A stretch of DNA of 37,753 bases from Woeseiaceae bacterium (GTDB lineage Bacteria > Pseudomonadota > Gammaproteobacteria > Steroidobacterales > Woeseiaceae). The stretch lies in assembly GCA_030066735.1 (NCBI GenBank), contig JASJBB010000038.1, positions 1-37,753 of the forward strand, written 5' to 3'. The notes beneath the pieces are model-generated. The model did no database searches. It was not told the DNA's origin and worked only from the letters and a program-made list of their open reading frames with translations. A program made the translations under genes and the position numbers. Shown here piece after piece: positions 25,428 to 32,662 of the stretch (the first letter of the stretch is position 1; each line of letters opens with the position of its first letter).

Positions 25428-26381
25428 ATGATCCGCTGGTGCGCAATCCTCGTCCTCGGCCTGGCTCCGACCCTGGCGCAGCCGCATGGCGGCGTTGTCG
25501 AGGAAGAGGACCTCTGCGTCATCAAGGTCAATTACCTGCGCGGGCACTTCAAGATTTACCAGCCGCTGACCAGTGGGCACCGCGAGTACTGCGAGGATCT
25601 TCCCGATGCCACCGAGAGCGTCTTCGTCATGGAGTACCTGCATGACAGTCTCAGCGAGGCGGCGGTCGACTTTCGCATCATTCGCGACGTCACCGGCAAA
25701 GGCCGGTTCGCCCGCTGGGACGACATACAAGCGATCGACGATCTCGACGCCGCAACCGTTTTCTACCAGCCGCCGACTGTCGATCCCGACGTGCTTACGG
25801 TCATCCATGACTTCGACGAAGAGGGCGATTTCATCGGCGTCGTAACCGCCAATGTCGGCGGCGACGGCCAGGTTTACCGGGCCGTGTTTCCGTTCGAAGT
25901 CGGCTACACGGGCCTGGGGTTCTGGCCGTACATTCTCCTGCTGTTGCTGCTGGTCGAGTTGCTGTGGTTGTACATGACCGGCCGCCTGCAGCGTTGGTGG
26001 TCGGGCGCTGCATTGATCCTGGTGTCGCTCACATTCGGTGGCGCCGACGCCTACGCGAATGAATGGACCTCGCAGCGCGGTATTTTCACGGTGCACTACG
26101 AAAGTTCGCTCGATCCCATCGAGATCAACCGGATGCACAGCTGGACGCTCGTCGTTACCCGCGACAACGAACCGCTGGAGGGCGCCGACATTACAGTGTC
26201 AGGTGGCATGCCCGAACACGATCATGGCATGCCCACCCGGCCGCGTGTCACGGCCGACCTGGGGGGCGGCCGCTATCGGCTGGACGGCATGCGGTTTCAC
26301 ATGAACGGCACCTGGGAAGTCATGCTCGACATTACGGCCGGCGGCAGTCGCGATACCGTCATCATCACGCTGGTCCTGTGA
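25428..26381 (+). CDS. Membrane-bound protein with a FixH/YtkA-like C-terminal domain
   Basis: This 317-residue protein has a signal peptide (MIRWCAILVLGLAPTLAQP), an extracytoplasmic domain (about 20-155) with a Cys pair, two hydrophobic segments (about 163-183 and 189-207), and a C-terminal domain (about 208-317) of the FixH/YtkA type. That domain contains the His/Met-rich stretch SGGMPEHDHGMPTRPRV and ends FHMNGTWEVMLD, both typical of this family. The His/Met cluster suggests metal (copper) binding. The stop overlaps the GTG of the di-heme gene, so the two are translationally coupled and probably cooperate. The exact role is unknown. Confidence 0.75.
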   Translation: MIRWCAILVLGLAPTLAQPHGGVVEEEDLCVIKVNYLRGHFKIYQPLTSGHREYCEDLPDATESVFVMEYLHDSLSEAAVDFRIIRDVTGKGRFARWDDIQAIDDLDAATVFYQPPTVDPDVLTVIHDFDEEGDFIGVVTANVGGDGQVYRAVFPFEVGYTGLGFWPYILLLLLLVELLWLYMTGRLQRWWSGAALILVSLTFGGADAYANEWTSQRGIFTVHYESSLDPIEINRMHSWTLVVTRDNEPLEGADITVSGGMPEHDHGMPTRPRVTADLGGGRYRLDGMRFHMNGTWEVMLDITAGGSRDTVIITLVL

Positions 26382-27571
26382 AAAAAGCCGCATTCTCTCT
26401 GCTCGTCTTCGTGACAGTTGCGGCCGCGATCGGGGGCTCGCGGCTGTTTCCCGGCGCGGTCGACGACTGGAGCGATGCGGAAATCGCGACGTTGCGATCG
26501 CTCTGGATCGGCAGCCTGCCCGAACTCCCGCCCGATCCCGGTAATGCCGTCGCCAATGATGCGGATGCCGCCCGATTCGGCCAGGCGCTGTTCTTCAGCA
26601 AAGCGCTCAGCCCGTCCGGGGCGATTGCATGCGCAACCTGTCACCGCCCCGAATTGCGGTTCACCGACGGCATGCGCAAAGGCCGCGGCGTCGGGGAGAG
26701 CCGGCGCAACACCATGAGCATCGTGGGATCGGCGTACAGCCCGTGGCAGTACTGGGACGGTCGCCGCGACAGCCAGTGGGCCCAGGCGCTGTCGCCGATC
26801 GAGGATCCGGCCGAGCATGGCGGCAGTCGCGAGCATGCCGTCAGGGCCGTGGCCGCTGACAGCGATCTGCGACGCCAGTATGAAGACATCTTCGGGCCTT
26901 TACCGGACCCGGGCGCAGCCGATCGGATCGACACGACGTTCGCGAACCTGGGCAAGGCGATCGCGGCATATGAGCGATTGATCATGCCCGCTCCGGCGCG
27001 CTTCGATGCGTATGTCGAGGCCGTGCTGGCAGGAGACCGGCACCGCCAACAGGAACTGTTCTCCATCGACGAGCGCGCGGGACTGCACCTGTTCGTGGGC
27101 AAGGCCCAATGCACGCAGTGTCACAACGGGCCGCTACTGACCAATCATGAATTCCACAATACGGGCCTGCTGTCGCTCCCGGGCGAAGTGCCCGACAAGG
27201 GACGTGCCCTCGGGGTCCGCCAGGTGCTTGCGGACCCATTCAACTGCCTGGGCCGGTTCAGCGATGCCCCGCCGGACGCCTGCGCCGAACTCGAGTTCGC
27301 CCGCAGTGGATTCGAGGTCCTCGGCGCCTTTCGCACGCCCTCGCTGCGCAACCTCGAGAATACCCAGCCCTACATGCACAAGGGCCAGATGTTCACGCTG
27401 GCCGAAGTCCTCGATCATTACAACGACGCGCCACCGGCGATGATCGGCCATAACGAGGCGAAGCCGCTCGGGCTAAGCAGGACCGAGCTCCGCCAGCTCG
27501 AGGCTTTCCTGGAGACGCTCGCGGCGCCGCTCGCGACGCCCGAGGCGCTGCTCGGTCCGCCGGAAAACTAG
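26378..27571 (+). CDS. Di-heme c-type cytochrome, MauG/cytochrome c peroxidase family
   Basis: This 397-residue periplasmic protein starts at a GTG overlapping the upstream stop. An N-terminal hydrophobic helix (about 4-20) exports it. Two heme motifs, CATCH (85-89) and CTQCH (245-249), are spaced as in bacterial cytochrome c peroxidases and MauG. WDGR (Trp126) lies where the inter-heme Trp is expected. FRTPSLRN and PYMHKGQMFTL near the C-terminus match the family. It may reduce peroxide or oxidise a protein residue. Its partner, the FixH/YtkA-like protein, recalls the pairing of MauG-like enzymes with small metal-binding proteins; the substrate is not known. Confidence 0.87.
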   Translation: MKKAAFSLLVFVTVAAAIGGSRLFPGAVDDWSDAEIATLRSLWIGSLPELPPDPGNAVANDADAARFGQALFFSKALSPSGAIACATCHRPELRFTDGMRKGRGVGESRRNTMSIVGSAYSPWQYWDGRRDSQWAQALSPIEDPAEHGGSREHAVRAVAADSDLRRQYEDIFGPLPDPGAADRIDTTFANLGKAIAAYERLIMPAPARFDAYVEAVLAGDRHRQQELFSIDERAGLHLFVGKAQCTQCHNGPLLTNHEFHNTGLLSLPGEVPDKGRALGVRQVLADPFNCLGRFSDAPPDACAELEFARSGFEVLGAFRTPSLRNLENTQPYMHKGQMFTLAEVLDHYNDAPPAMIGHNEAKPLGLSRTELRQLEAFLETLAAPLATPEALLGPPEN

Positions 27572-27580
27572 CTTCCGTCT

Positions 27581-28603
27581 TTACGCAGCGAGCAGGTTGT
27601 GCCCGAGCTTGGCTGCGAGAAACTCGGCGAACTCGGGTATCGTGTCCCGGTCGATCACGTTGATGGCCGGCAGATCGGCGAGTTTGCGCACGAGAGCGAC
27701 GGCTGCAGAGGTATTGGCGGCCGGGCCGGTAACGAGGTCGGGTTTGACGCCAAACGCCTTTTCGACGCCGACCACGGCGTAGGGGTCGGATGCGGCCAGC
27801 AGGATACAGGCGATGTTGTCGCCGAGTTCGTCCATGGCCGGGCCGACGTTGTATGGCTCGAGCGGGGAGGCGCCGGTTTCGGCCACGAGGAAATCGGCCC
27901 CAAGGCTGCCAATGTGGCTCAGCAGTGGGCGAATCGACTCGCGAAACTCCGCTTCGGAGACGACCGTCGACGGCAGCCCCACGTCGACGAAGTCGAAGAT
28001 TCTTTGTGCGCCGGCGCCCTGGAAGCTGACGACATCGCGATAGCGGCCCGCCCCGGTGAGCTTGGCCCCCACGATGTCCAGCTCGGCGTTCGACATGATT
28101 TCGCAGACGCGTCGGCCCGTGACGGTCTTGCCCGCCGACATGGACGTCCCGATGATCAGGATCGTGGGCACATTGAATTCGCCGTCGTCGAGGTCCATCG
28201 CGAACTGCTTCATCGTGATCTTGGCGCCGTCCCTCACAATATGGCCGCGATAGCGCAGCGCCAGCGGGTCGGGCAGCAGGATCGAGTACGACGTAAAACG
28301 ACCGATGAGGCCCGCACCGGTCATCGCATGCATCTCGCCTTTGCGAACATCGAGGTAGCTGCCGACTCCTTCGAGCGTGGCGGCCCTGTGACCGAGCGCG
28401 CCGATGACGCGGTCACCGGCTTTGACCGGGAGCATCTCGCCCTTGCGAGACTCGACGACATACAGGTCGGTGCGCTCGCCCGTTACCTCGGTCAAAACAT
28501 AGTCGCCGCAGTCCCATTCCGCGCGATCCAGTGGCCGGTATTCGAACGGGTTCCTGTCGAAATCCGCGATGCGCGTCAGTGATGCGAGGAAGGTCTGCGT
28601 CAT
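27581..28603 (-). CDS. Uncharacterised P-loop protein (BioD/DUF1611-like C-terminal half)
   Basis: This 340-residue protein starts at an ATG that overlaps the upstream M20 peptidase stop. Residues about 1-140 form a beta-rich N-domain (for example DLYVVESRKGEMLPVKAGDR) with no known motif. The second half begins PTILIIGTSMSAGKTVTGRR, whose P-loop GTSMSAGKT resembles dethiobiotin synthetase and DUF1611 proteins. AKLTGAGRYRD and DFLVAETGASPLEPYN follow, where those families place switch residues. The role is unknown. The close link to an M20 peptidase suggests an ATP-dependent step on a peptide-like or N-acyl amino acid substrate; this is inference. Confidence 0.72.
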   Translation of the reverse strand: MTQTFLASLTRIADFDRNPFEYRPLDRAEWDCGDYVLTEVTGERTDLYVVESRKGEMLPVKAGDRVIGALGHRAATLEGVGSYLDVRKGEMHAMTGAGLIGRFTSYSILLPDPLALRYRGHIVRDGAKITMKQFAMDLDDGEFNVPTILIIGTSMSAGKTVTGRRVCEIMSNAELDIVGAKLTGAGRYRDVVSFQGAGAQRIFDFVDVGLPSTVVSEAEFRESIRPLLSHIGSLGADFLVAETGASPLEPYNVGPAMDELGDNIACILLAASDPYAVVGVEKAFGVKPDLVTGPAANTSAAVALVRKLADLPAINVIDRDTIPEFAEFLAAKLGHNLLAA

Positions 28604-29784
28604 CCGGCCGCCTCGAGCGCGACCCCGTCGGTCGGCGCCGCCAGCAGCAGCAGGGTTAGCAGCGCCGCGCGCTCCAGGGTCTTGTCGATGTACAGGAACT
28701 CGTGCGGCGCATGCGCTCCATGGCCGACCGCACCCAGTCCGTCCAGGGTCGCCGTGTACTGGCTGGTCGTGTTGCCGTCCGAGCCGCCGCCAACCTTGGC
28801 GCGGCCGATATCGAGGCCGAGCTCGGCGGCCAGTGACCGGGCCTGCTCCCAAAGGGCCTCATTGCGCGGTGTCGGTTCCATCGACGGCCGGCCGATCGCG
28901 CCCTCGACGCGCAGCCGCACGCCGGGTGTTTCAGGTTGCAAGCCGTGAATCAGTTTCTCGATGCGGTCGCCCTCGGCGACCGTCGGCACCCGAACGTCGA
29001 CGACGGCCGTACTGTGGGGGGCGATGACGTTCGGCTGCACGCCACCGTCGATCGTGCCGACGTTGATCGTGACGCCCGAATCCGGATCGTTCATCGCGAA
29101 CAGCTTCTGAATGACGTGCGACAACTCGAGAATGGCGCTGGCGCCACCGGTGGGATCGAGTCCAGCGTGGGCGGCCTTGCCGTGAACCGTTACCGTAAAG
29201 CGCCCGATCCCCTTGCGCTCGGTCTTGAGGGCGCCGTCGTCGCCGAGGGCAGGTTCGAGAACGAGCGCACGGCTGGCCGTCTGCGCGAGTGCGCGGATAT
29301 AGCGCGTGGACGTGCGGCTTCCGATCTCTTCATCGGCGTTGACGAACACCACGGGCAGGACGTCGGGCCTGAGGCCGAGGTCCTGCATCGTCTTGATCGC
29401 CAGGACCAGCTGCACGAGGCCGCCTTTCATGTCGAACACACCGGGGCCGCGAATGATGTTGTCGTCGACCGTGAAGGGTCGGTCCGCAACCGTGCCGACG
29501 GGCCATACCGTGTCGTAGTGGCCAATGACGAGCTGTATTGGCGCCCGCCGTTCGCGCGCTGCAGGGCGGGCATAGACGTGCCGGGGACCATCGACAGGGC
29601 CCGCCTCGACGGCATGCCAGCCGAGCTCGATCAGCGCGGACATGAACACGTGCCTGGCGCGCTCATGGACGGCCGGTTCGGCCGATGGCGATTCCGCGAC
29701 GACGAGGTCGCGCAGCAGGCTGATGAGCAGGCTTTGCTGGCCGCGGATGTGATCGAGTACCCGGTTGGCGACCCTGTCTGTCAC
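28600..29784 (-). CDS. M20-family metallopeptidase (carboxypeptidase G2-like)
   Basis: This 394-residue zinc peptidase has GHYDTVWPVGT (first metal ligand His), GPGVFDMKGG (bridging Asp), NADEEIGS (catalytic Glu and metal ligand), a dimerisation region with GKAAHAGLDP, and GGGSDGNTT near the C-terminus where CPG2 has GGGTD. Members cleave C-terminal glutamate or remove acyl groups from amino acids. The GTG at 29784 starts one base after the upstream stop, and the gene overlaps the P-loop gene by ATGA, so three genes form a tight operon. The substrate is unknown. Confidence 0.88.
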   Translation of the reverse strand: MTDRVANRVLDHIRGQQSLLISLLRDLVVAESPSAEPAVHERARHVFMSALIELGWHAVEAGPVDGPRHVYARPAARERRAPIQLVIGHYDTVWPVGTVADRPFTVDDNIIRGPGVFDMKGGLVQLVLAIKTMQDLGLRPDVLPVVFVNADEEIGSRTSTRYIRALAQTASRALVLEPALGDDGALKTERKGIGRFTVTVHGKAAHAGLDPTGGASAILELSHVIQKLFAMNDPDSGVTINVGTIDGGVQPNVIAPHSTAVVDVRVPTVAEGDRIEKLIHGLQPETPGVRLRVEGAIGRPSMEPTPRNEALWEQARSLAAELGLDIGRAKVGGGSDGNTTSQYTATLDGLGAVGHGAHAPHEFLYIDKTLERAALLTLLLLAAPTDGVALEAAG

Positions 29785-29785
29785 A

Positions 29786-30394
29786 TCACTTCTTCATGTT
29801 GGCCGGGAACGGGAACGCGTTGGAGCGCTCGATCGAAGTGAAGCGGCCGGGCGCCAGGTACGCAAACAATGGCGAGTCGTGCACGAGCTCCTGGTCGTCG
29901 ATTTCGTTCGACCGCAGGAACCCGGGTTCGGCGTATGCCGCGACGATCTCGCCGGTGATCAGGCAGTTCGGGCCGAACCCTTCGACGGTCTTGTAGTGGC
30001 GGCATTCGAAGTACAGGTACGCCTGTTCGATGAGCGGCGCGCTCACGACCTGGCCGGGGAAGGTCGTGAAGTAATCGAGGACGGGCTTGTGGCCTTGTTG
30101 CCGCGGCGAAGCCGCCAGACTGGAGAACAGGACCTGCGACGGTTTCGGATAGCTGACTGTGAACTCGCCCGTTCGCTGGATATTGCCGCAGGTCGAGTGA
30201 GTCGGCGCGCACACGAAACCGAAGTAGTTCTGCCAGCCCATGGGCGTGACCATGTGCTTGGGTGCGAAGTCATGGGACCCGTCCGGATCCGTTGTACCTA
30301 CCAGCACCAGGGGCGCGACCGTAAAGAACCGGTCCCATACGGGTTGCGAGGTGTCGATATCAACGAGACGGCTGCTTGCGGCATCTGCAGACAC
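29786..30394 (-). CDS. Flavin reductase-like split-barrel protein
   Basis: This 202-residue protein uses the GTG at 30394, which follows GGAGG seven bases upstream; an open frame continues further upstream but is less likely. It shows the FMN-binding split-barrel pattern: FFTVAPLVLVGTTDPDGSHD, MGWQNYFGFVCAP and NIQRTGEFTVSYP. CLITGEIVAAYAEPGFL follows. Family members bind flavin and often act as NAD(P)H:flavin reductases or unusual oxidoreductases. It is the first gene of the operon with the M20 peptidase and the P-loop protein and is divergent from the Rieske oxygenase, whose electron supply it might support. Confidence 0.78.
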   Translation of the reverse strand: MSADAASSRLVDIDTSQPVWDRFFTVAPLVLVGTTDPDGSHDFAPKHMVTPMGWQNYFGFVCAPTHSTCGNIQRTGEFTVSYPKPSQVLFSSLAASPRQQGHKPVLDYFTTFPGQVVSAPLIEQAYLYFECRHYKTVEGFGPNCLITGEIVAAYAEPGFLRSNEIDDQELVHDSPLFAYLAPGRFTSIERSNAFPFPANMKK

Positions 30395-30443
30395 GGCGCT
30401 ACCTCCCCTCAAAAGGTACCCCTTGAACCTACCCCCGTCGCCG

Positions 30444-30461
30444 GTACCTGAGAATAGGTAC
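30444..30461. promoter_or_regulatory. Candidate operator GTACCT-N6-AGGTAC
   Basis: A perfect 6-bp inverted repeat with a 6-base spacer (GTACCTGAGAATAGGTAC) lies in the 120-base gap between the divergent flavin-reductase-like and Rieske genes. A further GGTACC at 30415-30420 gives a related half-site 28 bases away. No regulator is adjacent, so the binding protein is unknown. Confidence 0.45.
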
Positions 30462-30514
30462 TTGCCGCGGCGGGATTGCGTTCCCCCTGGCGCCCTGTGA
30501 TATCGTCCGGCGGC

Positions 30515-31711
30515 ATGCAATCTGTCGACGAACTCATCGCCAGCCAGAAACCGGGTTTTGCACTGGATCAACGGTTCTATACCGATCCGGAGATCTACGC
30601 ACTCGAAGTCGAGCGCATCATCAACCGTAACTGGATCCTGGCCGGCCACCAGTCCGAATTTCCGGAGCCCGGCGACTTCAAGGTCTTCAACGTCGCGAAA
30701 GAGTCAGCGATTATTGTTCGCGGTTCCGATGGCGAGCTGAAGGCCTTCGCCAATGTCTGTCGTCATCGCGGCTCGCTGGTATGCCTAGAAGATAAAGGCA
30801 ATACCCGCAAGTTTTCGTGTCCGTACCACGGCTGGATGTACGACATTGACGGCAACCTGACCGCGGCGCGCAGCATGGACAAGGACTTCGACAAGTCCGC
30901 CTACGGTCTTCGCAAGGTATCGCTCGAGGTCATCCACGGCCTCGTATTCGTGTGCTTCTCCGACGATCCGCCCGGCGTCGGCAGCGCCCGCCGCGACCTC
31001 GCCGAGCCGATGGCAATGTTCGACTTCGAGAACCTCAAAGTGGCGGCGCACAAGGAGTACGACATCCCCGCCAACTGGAAGCTGTCGATCGAGAATTACC
31101 AGGAGTGCTACCACTGCGCCACGTCGCATCCCGAGTATGCCCAGATGCACACGCTGATGGTGTACTGGAAAAAGCGCGAACCGCTGCAAAAGCACATGCT
31201 CGACAAGATGGAGTCGTGCGGGCTCAGGAATATCGAGGTCTTCGCGTACGACGAGGAAACGCCAGAGGGCGAGATGGGCTACCAGTACTCGCGGACCGCG
31301 CTGTTCGAGGGTTACCTGACCGGCAGCAAGGAGGGCAAGCCCGTCGCGCCGTTGCTGGGCAAACTGACGGACTACGACGGCGGCGGTTCCGACTTCGCGT
31401 TCGGCCCGTTCTCCTTCCTGCTCGTTTATTCCGATCACGCCGTCGCCTACGTGTTCACGCCCGTCGATCACCTCAACTGCAAGTGCGACATCTACTGGAT
31501 GGTTCGCGGCGACGCGGTCGAGGGCAAGGACTACGACGTCGATGAACTGACCTGGCTATGGGACGTTACGACCCACGCCGACAAGACGATCATCGTCAAC
31601 AACTGGAAGGGCGTGCAGTCCCGTTACTACGAGCCTGGACCGTTTTCCGGACAAGAACGTTTGGAACGGAGCTGGATTGAATGGGTGTTGCGCGAACTTA
31701 AACGATCGTAG
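30515..31711 (+). CDS. Rieske non-heme iron oxygenase alpha subunit, quaternary-ammonium type (GbcA/CntA-like)
   Basis: This 398-residue oxygenase has a Rieske [2Fe-2S] domain with Cys82-x-His84 (CRHRG) and Cys102-xx-His105 (CPYHGW). The mononuclear iron site is in SIENYQECYHCATSHPEY with His200 and His205, and the bridging residue is Glu197 rather than Asp. A bridging Glu is known from carnitine oxygenase CntA and related quaternary-ammonium oxygenases. The C-terminal region with DKTIIVNNWKGVQSRYYEPG also fits the glycine-betaine demethylase GbcA group. The substrate may therefore be a betaine-like compound. No reductase of the GbcB kind is adjacent. The ATG at 30515 is favoured. Confidence 0.85.
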   Translation: MQSVDELIASQKPGFALDQRFYTDPEIYALEVERIINRNWILAGHQSEFPEPGDFKVFNVAKESAIIVRGSDGELKAFANVCRHRGSLVCLEDKGNTRKFSCPYHGWMYDIDGNLTAARSMDKDFDKSAYGLRKVSLEVIHGLVFVCFSDDPPGVGSARRDLAEPMAMFDFENLKVAAHKEYDIPANWKLSIENYQECYHCATSHPEYAQMHTLMVYWKKREPLQKHMLDKMESCGLRNIEVFAYDEETPEGEMGYQYSRTALFEGYLTGSKEGKPVAPLLGKLTDYDGGGSDFAFGPFSFLLVYSDHAVAYVFTPVDHLNCKCDIYWMVRGDAVEGKDYDVDELTWLWDVTTHADKTIIVNNWKGVQSRYYEPGPFSGQERLERSWIEWVLRELKRS

Positions 31712-31714
31712 TAA

Positions 31715-31865
31715 GGCCGCAACTGCGAAGATACTTACCTACATGGCCGGTTGACCAGCAACTTGAAGTTGCTGGCCCTACGGGCGCACTTCGTGCGTCC
31801 AAATTCGCTCGATGCGAATTTGTCGCTGCGCTTTACTTCCGGTAAGCACCTTCTCCGTTGCGGCC
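31715..31865 (-). repeat. Structured dispersed repeat, copy 2 (long form with three inner hairpins)
   Basis: Read on the minus strand it has a perfect 9-bp outer stem (GGCCGCAAC and GTTGCGGCC), the constant internal loop GGA/GCA, and a 13-bp inner stem (GAAGGTGCTTACC and GGTAAGTATCTTC) with two G-U pairs. The apical region begins GGAAGTAAAGCGCAGCG and ends GCCATGTA, as in copy 1. Inside it are three hairpins, at 31755-31775, 31782-31800 and 31801-31821. The element almost exactly fills the gap between the stops of the convergent Rieske and permease genes. Confidence 0.85.
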
Positions 31866-31867
31866 TG

Positions 31868-32662
31868 TCACGTCCGGCGGTTGCGCATTGCGAACCACGC
31901 GGCCAGCAAGCCGATCGTAACGATCAGAATCAGGATCGAGGCCAGCGCGTTGATGTCGGGCGTCACGCCAAGCTTCACCTTCGAGAAGATGTACATGGGC
32001 AGCGTGCTGGCGCCGGGCCCCGACACGAAACTTGCGATGACGAGGTCGTCGAGCGACAACGTGAACGCCAGCAGCCAGCCCGCGAGCATGGCGGGCGCGA
32101 TCAGCGGCAGCGTGATATCGAACAGGACGCGCAGGGGCCCGCAGCCAAGATCCATTGCGGCCTCTTCGAGGGATTCGTCCATCGCCAGGAGCCGGGAGCG
32201 GACGACGACGGCAACGTAGGCCATCGCGAAGGTCGTGTGTGCGATCGTGATCGTCGTGAAGCCTCGTTGACCTGGCCAGCCGATCGCTTGCTGAAGGCTC
32301 ACGAACAACAGCAGCAGTGACAGGCCCGTAATAACCTCGGGCATCACCAGCGGCGAGGTGATCATCCCGGAGAACAGCGTACGGCCGCGGAAGCGGCTGA
32401 AGCGAACCAGGATCAGCCCCGCCATCGTACCGAGGATCGTTGCGAGCGTCGCCGAGGTTGCCGCGACCTGCAGGCTCAGCAGCGCGGCGTCGAGAATCTG
32501 CTCGTTGCGGAACAGCTCCCCGTACCAGCGGGTCGAGAAGCCGCCCCAAACCGTCGCGAGCTTCGAGTCGTTGAACGAATAGAACACAACCGAGAACAAC
32601 GGGATGTAGAGGAACGCGTACCCGAAGGCGAGTACCGTCAGGATGAGGCGCGACTGTTTCAT
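31868..32662 (-). CDS. potI: Polyamine-type ABC transporter permease (PotI/PotC-like)
   Basis: This 264-residue permease has six membrane segments and the inner-membrane component loop EEAAMDLGCGPLRVLFDITLP (here about 164-184, the EAA motif that contacts the ATPase). N-terminal FGYAFLYIPLFSVVFYSF matches PotI/PotC. It is the last gene of the four-gene transporter and overlaps potH by ATGA. Gene order potF-G-H-I is that of the E. coli putrescine system. The substrate is probably a cationic amine but is not proven. Confidence 0.9.
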   Translation of the reverse strand: MKQSRLILTVLAFGYAFLYIPLFSVVFYSFNDSKLATVWGGFSTRWYGELFRNEQILDAALLSLQVAATSATLATILGTMAGLILVRFSRFRGRTLFSGMITSPLVMPEVITGLSLLLLFVSLQQAIGWPGQRGFTTITIAHTTFAMAYVAVVVRSRLLAMDESLEEAAMDLGCGPLRVLFDITLPLIAPAMLAGWLLAFTLSLDDLVIASFVSGPGASTLPMYIFSKVKLGVTPDINALASILILIVTIGLLAAWFAMRNRRT

